From NCBI RefSeq assembly GCF_000760735.1, contig NZ_JMEX01000008.1, positions 714,018-778,017 of the forward strand: 64,000 nucleotides of DNA, in the 5' to 3' direction. Below, piece by piece: positions 56,041-63,900 of the stretch. The translations under genes and the position numbers were made by a program. Below the pieces are notes generated by a model. That model was not told the origin of the DNA and searched no databases. It saw nothing but the letters and a program-made list of their open reading frames with translations. How positions within the stretch are numbered: the stretch's first letter is position 1; each line of letters opens with the position of its first letter. This DNA comes from Rhodococcoides fascians A44A (GTDB lineage: Bacteria > Actinomycetota > Actinomycetes > Mycobacteriales > Mycobacteriaceae).

Positions 56041-56646
56041 TTACAGGGTCCACCACACGACGAACACCAGCGCGGAGTACAGCACGGCCGTCGCCGCCGC
56101 ACCGAGCCACGACGACGGTGGTACCGACACCGACCACCGACTGTCGTCGCTCAACCGGAGATCGAACGGAAAGGCGCTGACGCACAGTGCATCAGGTCGC
56201 GTCGGGTGTGCGAGTACGACCCCCGAGGTGTACGGGAGGCCCCGCACCACGAGGGTGCGCGGCGCTCCGCCCACGGTGTACGTGATCGTGTTGTCGTGGA
56301 TCTCGCCGGTGAACCACCCGCGGTGCACACGCCACCCCGTCGCATGAGCGAGACGCACGGTGCCACGCGACGCCACGGTTTGCTCGACGGCATCGACGAC
56401 GACCGGGTCCGCGAATCTCAACAGGGTCCACCACCGGACGATACGGCGCACACGCAGCCCCAGACCGACGACGATCAGCCCGATGGCGAAGAACGGCAAC
56501 AACACTGGCACGGTGGTGAGCAGCAGGATCGGGATCACGAAGGCGAGGAACACGGCGTAACTCTCGCGCCAATCCCACACCGACAACCCGGTGACGGGAA
56601 CGAGGAGTGGGACCCGCCGCGTGGTCACGAGCGGGGAGGCCGACAT
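56041..56646 (-). CDS. Hypothetical membrane protein
   Basis: 201 aa. Two adjacent hydrophobic segments at about 29-64 (YAVFLAFVIPILLLTTVPVL and a following stretch), a soluble beta-rich middle (75-180) and a C-terminal membrane helix (about 181-199). No family recognised. ATG start. It ends convergent with the M1 peptidase and is 2 bases downstream of the MFS gene stop, so part of the GntR-MFS unit. Confidence 0.75.
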   Translation of the reverse strand: MSASPLVTTRRVPLLVPVTGLSVWDWRESYAVFLAFVIPILLLTTVPVLLPFFAIGLIVVGLGLRVRRIVRWWTLLRFADPVVVDAVEQTVASRGTVRLAHATGWRVHRGWFTGEIHDNTITYTVGGAPRTLVVRGLPYTSGVVLAHPTRPDALCVSAFPFDLRLSDDSRWSVSVPPSSWLGAAATAVLYSALVFVVWWTL

Positions 56647-56648
56647 AG

Positions 56649-57917
56649 TCAGCTGATCTTAGACGCCTCGGCCGGGAGGTGGTGGGTCGAACGGGTACGA
56701 ACGAACGCCCAGCAGACTGCAGCGATGACGGCACCGGCGGTGAAGATCGCCGGATAGGTCACCACCCCCGGCCACGCTTCGGTCAGCGCCGACAGGATCG
56801 CGGGAACAGCGAAGCCCAGGTAGGTCAGCGAGTAGAAGACGGCAGTGAGCCCGGCCAGGTCGTCGGGTCCGGCGATGCGCTGCACCTCCTGCAGCCCGGA
56901 GACCAGGGCCATGCCGTAACCGCAACCCAGGACAGCTGCCGCGATCAACGCCGCGACGATGGTCAGCACCGAGGCAGCCCACGCGGCCAGCACCATGCCG
57001 ACCACCAGAATCGTCAGTGCGACGAGTGCGCCGCGAGCAGCGTCGGGCGTGTCGATTCTGCGCCCGACCGCCTGAATCGCGAATCCGGATCCGAGTGCGA
57101 TCACGGACATCAACGCGGACAACGCAATCGGATGACCTCCGCTGTGGTCTGCCATCAGCGACGGCAGAACGGCGTAGGCGACGCTGGCCGCACCGAACAC
57201 CCACGGCGCGAGCGGAACCACGACCAGCAGGAACCGCTTGTGCCCGGCGGACGGGATCTTCAGGTCGTCGACGAGTCGACGCCGATCGGCGGGTGGCACT
57301 GCGGGCCGCGTCTCGGGAACCGAGATCATGCCGAGGCCGGTGACGACGCAGATCCCGACATGCACCAGGTACGCGAGATGCGTGGGCCACGGACCCCATT
57401 GCGCGAGAACGCCCGCCACGCCTGCGCCGAGCGCAAATCCAGCGGTGAGGCTCATGGCAGCGCGCCTCGCGCCCGCCGAGGAACCTGCCCGAGCGGACAG
57501 TTCCTTGATCCAACTGCCGCCGACAGCCATGCCGATACCGAGTGCCACACCACTGAGCACGCGGCCGAAGAAGAGTATCGCGGCGGTGTCCGCACCCATG
57601 GCGATGAGGATCGATCCCGCCGCGGCGACGGCCGTCGCCGGCAACATGATCGGACGCCTGCCGAGCCGATCCGACAACGGACCGCAGACGAGCAACGCAG
57701 GAACGATGCCGATGACGTACGCGAACAGGAACGTGTCGACGGTGATCGCCGAGAATCCGTGTTCGAGCCGGTACATCACCAGTAGCGGGGTGAACTCGTT
57801 TCCGCCCCACGCGACGGCGAACATCCCGGCGGCTACGAGAATCCACCGTCCCGTCCTGGTATCGGTCGTCCGCGTCGGAGTCGTTGCTTCGGACCCCTTC
57901 ACTGAATTCTCGGTCAT
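56649..57917 (-). CDS. MFS transporter
   Basis: 422 aa with 12 predicted membrane segments. The MFS motif A is present as GPLSDRLGRRPIMLP between helices 2 and 3, with RVLSGVALGIGMAVGGSWIKEL in helix 4. The ATG overlaps the GntR stop by ATGA, so the transporter is made with its regulator. Substrate unknown; perhaps the ligand of the GntR protein. Confidence 0.9.
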   Translation of the reverse strand: MTENSVKGSEATTPTRTTDTRTGRWILVAAGMFAVAWGGNEFTPLLVMYRLEHGFSAITVDTFLFAYVIGIVPALLVCGPLSDRLGRRPIMLPATAVAAAGSILIAMGADTAAILFFGRVLSGVALGIGMAVGGSWIKELSARAGSSAGARRAAMSLTAGFALGAGVAGVLAQWGPWPTHLAYLVHVGICVVTGLGMISVPETRPAVPPADRRRLVDDLKIPSAGHKRFLLVVVPLAPWVFGAASVAYAVLPSLMADHSGGHPIALSALMSVIALGSGFAIQAVGRRIDTPDAARGALVALTILVVGMVLAAWAASVLTIVAALIAAAVLGCGYGMALVSGLQEVQRIAGPDDLAGLTAVFYSLTYLGFAVPAILSALTEAWPGVVTYPAIFTAGAVIAAVCWAFVRTRSTHHLPAEASKIS

Positions 57918-58564
57918 GTCGCGCCTCCTTCGTCCAATCCGTGTGTGCGTCTCATGTGGGTGTCGACGGCCTCGCCGAAACCGTCGACGTCGGCGGCCTC
58001 GATCAAGTCCGCGAGGCGGCTGTGGTCGTCGACGATGCGGGAGATCTGATCGGGATCACGGGCGAGCGAATGCGTCGTCATCCGCCGCTGGCGCTCGCGA
58101 AGTCCGTCGTAGAAGGCGTCGAGCAGTGGGTTGGCACCGGCTCGGACGATCAGGCGGTGGAAGTCCGCGTCCGCGGCGCTGAAGTCGGCTCGCGTACCCG
58201 TCGCGGCGATCTCCCGTTGCTCGGCGAGGTTCGCGCGTAGCCGAGGCAGAAGCCGCTCGCGCACGTGCGGCGACGCGGCGACGACTCGGACGCTGCCGGT
58301 CTCCACGAGCCACCGCGCGGACACGACGTGTTCCGCCTCGCCGGCAGCGATGGGCACGACGAGTGCGCCGCGCTTGGGGTAGAGCCGCATCCATCCTTCG
58401 ACCTGTAGGCGCAGAAATGCCTCACGGACGGGAGTGCGGCTGATGTTCATTCGGCCGGCGATGTCGCCTTCGCTGACCAGTTCCCCACCGGGCAGCTCAC
58501 CGGTGACGATCATTTCCTTGACCGTCACATAGGCGTGCTCGGCGGCAGTGGGTTCCTTAGACAC
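57914..58564 (-). CDS. GntR-family (FCD domain) transcriptional regulator
   Basis: 216 aa. Winged HTH at 8-75 (VSEGDIAGRMNISRTPVREAFLRLQVEGWMRLYPKRGALV) and an FCD ligand domain with metal-binding-type Asp/His residues (ADADFHRLIV, DDHSRLADLIEA, DTHMRRTH). GTG start. TAGTAT lies eight bases before the GTG on the minus strand, compatible with a leaderless mRNA. Heads an operon with an MFS transporter and a membrane protein. Confidence 0.92.
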   Translation of the reverse strand: MSKEPTAAEHAYVTVKEMIVTGELPGGELVSEGDIAGRMNISRTPVREAFLRLQVEGWMRLYPKRGALVVPIAAGEAEHVVSARWLVETGSVRVVAASPHVRERLLPRLRANLAEQREIAATGTRADFSAADADFHRLIVRAGANPLLDAFYDGLRERQRRMTTHSLARDPDQISRIVDDHSRLADLIEAADVDGFGEAVDTHMRRTHGLDEGGAT

Positions 58565-58600
58565 AACATAGATACTAGATGAACCGCGGTCGGCGTCGAA

Positions 58601-58798
58601 CTAGGGCACCCAGTACCTCGTGGCGAGGACGTCGACGATGGGGTCGTCGTCTGCTGCGTCGTCCAGAGCAGCGAGGTCGTCGCGGATCGCTGTGAACCGT
58701 GGGTCGTCGCCCTCGGCCACCTCCGCGTCGGTGGCGCCGTCACCTGCGAGTTGATCGAGCAGCTTCGCGCGCACTCGCGCTTTCAACGAGTCGGTCAT
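58601..58798 (-). CDS. Hypothetical acidic protein
   Basis: 65 aa. Begins MTDSLKARVRAKLLDQLAG, then an acidic stretch (Asp/Glu/Ala-rich) and the end VLATRYWVP. No family recognised. The ATG overlaps the stop of the 32-codon membrane ORF by ATGA, which argues that it is translated. Confidence 0.65.
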   Translation of the reverse strand: MTDSLKARVRAKLLDQLAGDGATDAEVAEGDDPRFTAIRDDLAALDDAADDDPIVDVLATRYWVP

Positions 58799-58893
58799 TC
58801 GTCGTCACCCTTCTTGAACACACGCCGAGCCGTCGGGATCAGCACCACCAGAGCTCCGACGAGAACGACCACGGAAAACGCTTCGAGCCACAT
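58795..58893 (-). CDS. Very small single-pass membrane peptide
   Basis: 32-aa ORF beginning MWLEAFSVVVLVGALVVLIP and ending in a basic-acidic tail (TARRVFKKGDDE). One membrane helix fills most of it, in positive-inside orientation. AGAGGA five bases before the ATG is a strong ribosome-binding site, and its stop overlaps the next ORF by ATGA. Both support a real gene. 15 bases downstream of the DUF2752 gene, so co-transcribed. Function unknown. Confidence 0.7.
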   Translation of the reverse strand: MWLEAFSVVVLVGALVVLIPTARRVFKKGDDE

Positions 58894-58908
58894 GTGCTTC
58901 CTCTTTCC

Positions 58909-59304
58909 TCAAGGCGCCAGGGCGCTACCGAACGGCAGATTCCTGACCACGGTGAACAGAACTACGACGATCACCGAGAGCAGCACTACCCACCTCGGCG
59001 GCGCGTGAACGGCCCGGCCGCGAACCCACGTCGCCCACAGGAGCACTCCGAACACGAGCAGTGTCACGGCGAGCACGTTGGTCGACACGGCCGACGCAAC
59101 GTCGCCGTGCACCAGGTCTCCGAACGCCCTCGTCGCACCACACCCGGGACACCACACGCCGGTCAGCGCATGAAACGGACACGGTAGATACGTCGACGAC
59201 CTCGGATCACGCACGAACAGCACAGCTCCCGCCGCAACCGTCAGTCCCGCAACCGCCGCGGGAGCAGCGAAGCGTCGTCGACGTCGCGCCCCTGTCTCGG
59301 TCAT
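58909..59304 (-). CDS. DUF2752 membrane protein
   Basis: 131 aa with three membrane segments (about 14-31, 76-93, 103-120). The DUF2752 hallmark is present: CPFHALTGVWCPGCGATRAF, i.e. C-x9-C-P-x-C-G-x-T-R. Function unknown; the Cys pattern hints at metal or redox chemistry. ATG start. First of a three-gene run with two small ORFs. Confidence 0.9.
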   Translation of the reverse strand: MTETGARRRRRFAAPAAVAGLTVAAGAVLFVRDPRSSTYLPCPFHALTGVWCPGCGATRAFGDLVHGDVASAVSTNVLAVTLLVFGVLLWATWVRGRAVHAPPRWVVLLSVIVVVLFTVVRNLPFGSALAP

Positions 59305-59313
59305 GCATCCAGA

Positions 59314-59931
59314 CTAAGTGAGTCCCGAGTCGGTCTCGGGCTTGTCCACTGCGTGGTCGTAGTAGCCGACCACCCCGCGCGCTCCGAACACCGCGAACTC
59401 GGCCTGACCGCCGGACGTGACGGCGTCGTCGACGATCCGGCGCAGGACGACCTCGACCAAGCGGTCCAGGGCGAACCATCGATCCGCCGGACCGGCCTCC
59501 TCGTGAACTGCCGACTCGTCGAAGTTGCGTCCGACGGATGCGTCGAGGTCTGTCATCTCGGCGAAGATCGACGTGTCCGGGACGGTGATGTCGGCTTCGT
59601 TGTCCAACAGCACCCGCACCGCCCAGCGAATATCGTCGACATGGTTGGCGAGCCACAGGCGTCGGCGATGCACGACGCCCAGAGCCGGCCACCTCTTCCT
59701 GGCCGCCTGACGGGTCTTGCCGGTGACCGCGGCGAGGTCGGCCAGGCTGGCACCGAGCCACATTGCAGTGGACGCAGCTTTCTCCGTCGCCGCGGCAGCC
59801 TCGGCGACGACGCGGGCTTCGTTCTCGATGGCCTGCCCGAGATGCACGAGCGCGTGGGTGCGACGGGACCGCTCGTCGCCGATGTCGGTCGGCTTGTCAC
59901 CGGGGTCGAATACTGACAACTTTTGGTTCAC
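59314..59931 (-). CDS. Hypothetical protein with HTH-like segment
   Basis: 205 aa. A helix-turn-helix-like stretch LADLAAVTGKTRQAARKRWPAL at about 63-84 resembles a DNA-binding or excisionase-like HTH; the rest (acidic, about 100-195) is not recognised. GTG start at 59931, which lies inside a 9-bp inverted repeat, so the gene probably represses itself. Ends 9 bases before the DUF2752 gene start and likely heads that transcript. Confidence 0.75.
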   Translation of the reverse strand: MNQKLSVFDPGDKPTDIGDERSRRTHALVHLGQAIENEARVVAEAAAATEKAASTAMWLGASLADLAAVTGKTRQAARKRWPALGVVHRRRLWLANHVDDIRWAVRVLLDNEADITVPDTSIFAEMTDLDASVGRNFDESAVHEEAGPADRWFALDRLVEVVLRRIVDDAVTSGGQAEFAVFGARGVVGYYDHAVDKPETDSGLT

Positions 59932-59966
59932 ACCGGTGAGGGTACGTTGTGAACCACAGGTTTACA
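59924..59966. promoter_or_regulatory. Inverted-repeat operator over the start of the HTH gene
   Basis: TGGTTCACA (59924-59932) and TGTGAACCA (59948-59956) are perfect 9-bp inverted arms spanning the GTG start. A third half-site, GGTTTACA (59959-59966), forms a second palindrome TGTGAACC-ACA-GGTTTACA with the middle arm. The cluster of three half-sites suits cooperative binding by a dimeric regulator. Confidence 0.65.
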
Positions 59967-59977
59967 AAGACATTTGT

Positions 59978-60316
59978 CTACGGCACGACGACGACGCTGC
60001 CGATCATGTCCGGGTGAGGAGTGCAGTGGTAGGTGAAGGTGCCCGGTTCGGTGAACGTGTGTGAGAACGAGCCTTCCTTGGCGAGGGGGCTGCGGAAGGA
60101 CCGATCGTCGGCGACGACATCGTGAGCCATCCCACCGTCGTCGAACACCCAGGTGACGGTCTCCCCCACCGAGACGGTGATGTCGGCTGGCGTGTACGCA
60201 CGATCGGCCACGGTGACCTGGTTCTTCACCGGCGGCGCAGCCGTCTCCTGGGCGGGCTGGGAAGTGCATCCTGCGACGGTCAGGGCCACGATCGCTACGC
60301 CGAGCTTCAGTCTCAC
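59978..60316 (-). CDS. Cupredoxin (plastocyanin-like) lipoprotein
   Basis: 112 aa. Lipoprotein signal with V-A-G-C17, then one cupredoxin domain. All four type-1 copper ligands are visible: H65 (GMAHDVV), C98, H101 and M104 (YHCTPHPDM). An outer-face copper or electron-transfer protein. The GTG at 60316 is chosen because the signal peptide starts there; an ATG 14 codons earlier would spoil it. The copper-related PepSY/PCuAC/DyP operon lies 0.5 kb away. Confidence 0.9.
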   Translation of the reverse strand: MRLKLGVAIVALTVAGCTSQPAQETAAPPVKNQVTVADRAYTPADITVSVGETVTWVFDDGGMAHDVVADDRSFRSPLAKEGSFSHTFTEPGTFTYHCTPHPDMIGSVVVVP

Positions 60317-60395
60317 AGTTTCAACCGTATGGCATCTCGTGAGCTCGGGTAACATCACCGCCGTTCACCTATCGACCGAAAGGCCAGGCTTGTCC

Positions 60396-60845
60396 ATGAC
60401 GACACGACGTGCCCGCACCAGCGTTGCATCGTCGGCAACCCTGCTGTTCGCGACCGTGATGATCTTCCTCGCGACTACCTTGTTCGGCACCGCGTCCGCG
60501 CAAGCCAGGCCGGTCCAGTTCGTCCCTGCAGGCGCCATCAGCCCGACCATCGGCTTCGATCCGGCTGCGGTCATCGAGTGGCGATTGGATCAGGCGATCG
60601 TCAACCAGCCGATCTTCGTTCGTGTCGACCCGTACTTTCCCGGCCTCACCGATTTCTCGCTGAACAACTGGTGCAACTGCGCCATCAACTGGTTCAACCA
60701 CACCACACAGCAGGGCGGGGTCGCGTTCCCCGGTCCCCTGCCGTCCGGGCCGATCCGCACCGGCTCCGGTGACGTCTCGGCCTGGACCGACATTCCCGGT
60801 GGCTTCACCCTTGTCCGTGGGCAGGGAAACTGGTGGGTTCCGTAG
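60396..60845 (+). CDS. Secreted hypothetical protein
   Basis: 149 aa. Sec signal peptide (about 1-39, ATVMIFLATTLFGTASAQA). The mature part of about 110 aa contains two closely spaced Cys (NNWCNCAINW) and aromatic residues (FNHTTQQGGVAFPGPLP) and ends GQGNWWVP. No family recognised. ATG at 60396; an in-frame TTG two codons earlier is better spaced from AAAGG. A short GC hairpin follows the stop. Confidence 0.75.
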   Translation: MTTRRARTSVASSATLLFATVMIFLATTLFGTASAQARPVQFVPAGAISPTIGFDPAAVIEWRLDQAIVNQPIFVRVDPYFPGLTDFSLNNWCNCAINWFNHTTQQGGVAFPGPLPSGPIRTGSGDVSAWTDIPGGFTLVRGQGNWWVP

Positions 60846-60876
60846 GCGGCTCCGCCGCCATGTGAGTGGTCTCGAG

Positions 60877-62043
60877 CTAGACCAGCGCCTCGCCGAGGTA
60901 TCCCCCTTCCGAGGTTCCTGCGGGCACGAGGAACACCGCGGAGCCGATGGGCGTCGTCCACTCGTTCAGCGCGTCGTGTTCGTCCAACCGCTGCTGCACG
61001 GGAAGAAACTGCGTGTCGATGTCGCGCTGATACGTCGCGAAGATCAACCCCGAATTGCTCGTCGAACCTCCCTCGGGTGCATCGTCGTAGTTGTACGCAC
61101 GCCGGAAGAACCGCTCCCCGTCGTGCGTGTGCCGGGCACGTGCAATGTGCGACGCAGGCGAGATCACCGGGATGCCGAACCGATCGGTGGCATCGAAATC
61201 AGCCTCGTCGTGCTCGCATTCGCCGGTCATCGGCGCTCCCGTGTCCAGCTTCCGACCGACCGCGAATTCTCTTCCGCCGCGGTCCAACTCGTCCCAGGTG
61301 TCGAGCTCGACGGAGATACGGCGCACGATCATCGACGTACTGCCGTCGTCGTTCCACACCAGGGTGTCGAAATCCGTTGTCGGATCCGGGTTCACGGTGC
61401 CGTCGACCTGACCCATCAGGTTGCGCATCGTCGTACCTTCCGTCCTGGCTCCGCGGGAGGACCGAAACCCTCGTTGGACCCAGCGAATCGACGCCATCGA
61501 CCTGACGTTCTTGGTCAACACCCGCACCGCATGGCTCACTGCGGACGGATCGTCGGCGCACACCTGAAGCAGAAGGTCTCCGCCGTTCCACCGATCCTCG
61601 AGTCGATCGATGCCGAACGGAGGCAACTGCCGGACGGGTGACGCCACTCCCGCCGCCGCGAACGCGCCCGGTCCGAGCCCGACGGTGACCGTCAGATTGG
61701 CCGGGTCGGCCGCGAGTTCCGGTTCGGTGTCGGCCAGGGCAGGCATGCCCTGGGTGAGCCTGCCGGCGTCCGTCGTCCACAGTTTCAACACCGACACCAC
61801 GTGTTCGCGTCCTGCACCGCCTGCCAGGTCGAGTGCAACGAACGTCCCGTGCGCCTGCGGCGGAGTCGAGACACCGGCCTGATGTTTCCCGTGAAACGGA
61901 ACGACCTGTCGACCGAAGACGAATTCCTCCGGCTCCCTTGTGTATCCGTACGCCACACCCGCAGCTCCCAGCGCGGCGACGCCTCCACCGAGAAGGCGTC
62001 GCCTGCTGATTCCGGGACTGCGGCGTGGTGCCGCGTCAGCCAC
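60877..62043 (-). CDS. Tat-exported DyP-type heme peroxidase (EfeB-like)
   Basis: 388 aa. Twin-arginine signal GISRRRLLGGGVAALGAAG (11-29), then the two ferredoxin-like folds of dye-decolorizing peroxidases. The distal motif G211-Q-V-D214-G is present; the proximal His is probably H299 (SPASHIARARH), and FFRRAYNYDD follows. Class B/EfeB-type: removes iron from heme or oxidises substrates outside the membrane. GTG start overlaps the PCuAC stop by 8 bases. Last gene of the operon. Confidence 0.92.
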   Translation of the reverse strand: MADAAPRRSPGISRRRLLGGGVAALGAAGVAYGYTREPEEFVFGRQVVPFHGKHQAGVSTPPQAHGTFVALDLAGGAGREHVVSVLKLWTTDAGRLTQGMPALADTEPELAADPANLTVTVGLGPGAFAAAGVASPVRQLPPFGIDRLEDRWNGGDLLLQVCADDPSAVSHAVRVLTKNVRSMASIRWVQRGFRSSRGARTEGTTMRNLMGQVDGTVNPDPTTDFDTLVWNDDGSTSMIVRRISVELDTWDELDRGGREFAVGRKLDTGAPMTGECEHDEADFDATDRFGIPVISPASHIARARHTHDGERFFRRAYNYDDAPEGGSTSNSGLIFATYQRDIDTQFLPVQQRLDEHDALNEWTTPIGSAVFLVPAGTSEGGYLGEALV

Positions 62044-62503
62044 CGTAGTTTTCCTGCGCGCCCGCGAACTCGCGGACCTGCGCAGTGAACGTGGACGACG
62101 ATCCGTCCTCGAATGTCAGCGTGATGTCGGTGTCTGCTCCCGGAGTCAACGGCGACGTCACGTCCATCAACATGATGTGGTCCCCGCCCGCCTGGAGCAC
62201 CTTGGTTTCCTGTGCGCCGACGGCGAATCCACCTTCCTTGGGCTTCATCACCATCGTTCCGTCGGCACTGGCGACCACCTCGTGCAGTTCCATCATCGAC
62301 GAGGCGGGTGACTGCGCGGAGACCACCCGGACCTGGGTGTCTCCGGTGTTCTGGATCTCCGCGAACGCGGAGGTCATTCCCGTGTCGGCAGATTTGATCC
62401 AGGCCTCGCGGATGGTGACCGAATTCGACTCCGTTGCAGGAGTTTCCGAGCTACATCCGGCGAGCAGGGCGAACGATGCGAGGGCTACGAGAAGTTTTTT
62501 CAT
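62036..62503 (-). CDS. PCuAC-type periplasmic copper chaperone lipoprotein
   Basis: 155 aa. Signal with L-A-G-C17 lipobox. The copper-binding pattern H-x11-M-x22-H-x-M (H74, M86, H109, M111; GGDHIMLMDV) is that of the DUF461/PCuAC family. It delivers Cu(I) to secreted or membrane cupro-enzymes. The ATG overlaps the PepSY gene stop by ATGA; the DyP gene overlaps its end. Confidence 0.93.
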   Translation of the reverse strand: MKKLLVALASFALLAGCSSETPATESNSVTIREAWIKSADTGMTSAFAEIQNTGDTQVRVVSAQSPASSMMELHEVVASADGTMVMKPKEGGFAVGAQETKVLQAGGDHIMLMDVTSPLTPGADTDITLTFEDGSSSTFTAQVREFAGAQENYGG

Positions 62504-63900
62504 GGCGACTCCGATGTCGATGCGCGGCGCCGAAGCCCGAGAAGGGCATCGACGAGAAGGAAGACGAGGATGCTGATGCCGAGAAGTGGTACGAACCAGC
62601 CGATCACGGCAGTGATCGCAGCGAGCGGGACGAGCTGCCGGACCGGCAACCGGCGCAGCCCGCCTGCGGGCGGGGCGGATGCCGAAGGACGACGTTGCCA
62701 CCACATGAGGTATCCGCGGACGATCACCGTCACCAAGGCCACGACCAGCAGTGCCAGCGCGATCTGGTTGGCGATCCCGAACAGAATGCCCATGTGCAGC
62801 GCAATGCCCCAGGCGGCCAGCTTCGCGGCCGGCGGCCACTCCGAGAACCAGTTGGTATCGACGATCGAGTTGGTATTTCCGTCGATGGCAAGGGAACTCG
62901 TGGAGAACACCCACGGCCCACGCGTCTGCGCGACGACGAAGGCTGTGTCGGCCGTACCAGGGATGGTGACTTCCACTGCGCCGGCGAGCCCCGCCGCCCG
63001 AGCCGTTCCGATGACGGCGTCGAGGCGGCCGATTCCAGCGGACACCACGTCGGCCTCCGGTGCCATGGCCGACATGTCGTGGCCTGCGTGGTCGCCGGGC
63101 GGTGCCGGCGCGTCACCGCTGATCGACGAACTCACTCCCGGCGTGGCCCAGTTCAAGGAGGACCTCAGTTCGGTGATGTTCTCACCGGCGTACTTGGACC
63201 AGGTCAGTCCCGTTGCGGACAGAAAAACGAGACCGATGGCTATCCAGATACCGACACTTCCGTGCCAATTGCGGTTCCTGGCTCGACCTTTCGACGATCG
63301 GTCGACGGTGAGGAGTCGTCCGCCGCGTCGATACCGTCGCACCCAGAGCACGACGCCGCCGAGGGCGACGACCCACATCCAGGATGCGGCGAGTTCACTG
63401 TAGATGCGGCCGGGTTCGCCGAGGTGAAGATGCCGGTGGAATCCGCTGATCCAGGTGCGGGCCGGCAGTGCGTTGCTGCTGCCGTACACCACCGATTCGC
63501 CGACGGATTCCGCGGTGACCGGGTCGACGAAGACTGCTCGCCGTTCGGACTCGCCGAGTGAGGGATCGGTGAACATGACCCTGGTGGTGGTGCCGGGTTC
63601 TGTTGCCGGGCGTACGGCGTCGAGGGTCAGGTCGGGCCTGACCTGGGTCGCGGCCGTGACCTGCTCGGCCACCGAGGCGGTGGGCCCAGCCGAGTCGGTG
63701 GTCAGCAGGTCGGAGTACAGGATGTTCTCGGCCGTCGGCGCGAGCGCGTAGAGACCACCGGTGAGCGCGGCGATCAGGATGAACGGTCCGACGAAGATGC
63801 CTGCGTAGAAGTGCAGGCGCATGACCAGAGAGGGACGTGGCGGTGATCGATCGGGTCGGCCCGGCCCGATGTCGGGCACGACTGTGCCGGTTGTGGACAT
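62500..63900 (-). CDS. PepSY-associated TM-domain protein
   Basis: 466 aa with an N-terminal membrane anchor (about 28-52, RLHFYAGIFVGPFILIAALTGGLYAL), a PepSY domain, then three or more membrane helices (about 190-210, 240-260, 365-440) characteristic of the PepSY_TM (iron-regulated membrane protein/flavin reductase-like) family. Often linked to siderophore, heme or copper handling. A His-rich stretch, GDHAGHDMSAM, near the middle is copper-binding in character. First gene of the PepSY-PCuAC-DyP unit. Confidence 0.9.
   Translation of the reverse strand: MSTTGTVVPDIGPGRPDRSPPRPSLVMRLHFYAGIFVGPFILIAALTGGLYALAPTAENILYSDLLTTDSAGPTASVAEQVTAATQVRPDLTLDAVRPATEPGTTTRVMFTDPSLGESERRAVFVDPVTAESVGESVVYGSSNALPARTWISGFHRHLHLGEPGRIYSELAASWMWVVALGGVVLWVRRYRRGGRLLTVDRSSKGRARNRNWHGSVGIWIAIGLVFLSATGLTWSKYAGENITELRSSLNWATPGVSSSISGDAPAPPGDHAGHDMSAMAPEADVVSAGIGRLDAVIGTARAAGLAGAVEVTIPGTADTAFVVAQTRGPWVFSTSSLAIDGNTNSIVDTNWFSEWPPAAKLAAWGIALHMGILFGIANQIALALLVVALVTVIVRGYLMWWQRRPSASAPPAGGLRRLPVRQLVPLAAITAVIGWFVPLLGISILVFLLVDALLGLRRRASTSESP

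Noticed and set aside
60845..60870. GGCGGCTCCGCC hairpin after the secreted protein as a further copy of the palindromic repeat
   Set aside because: It shares only the CTCC letters by chance; stem, loop and flanking box differ. It is probably a simple terminator hairpin.
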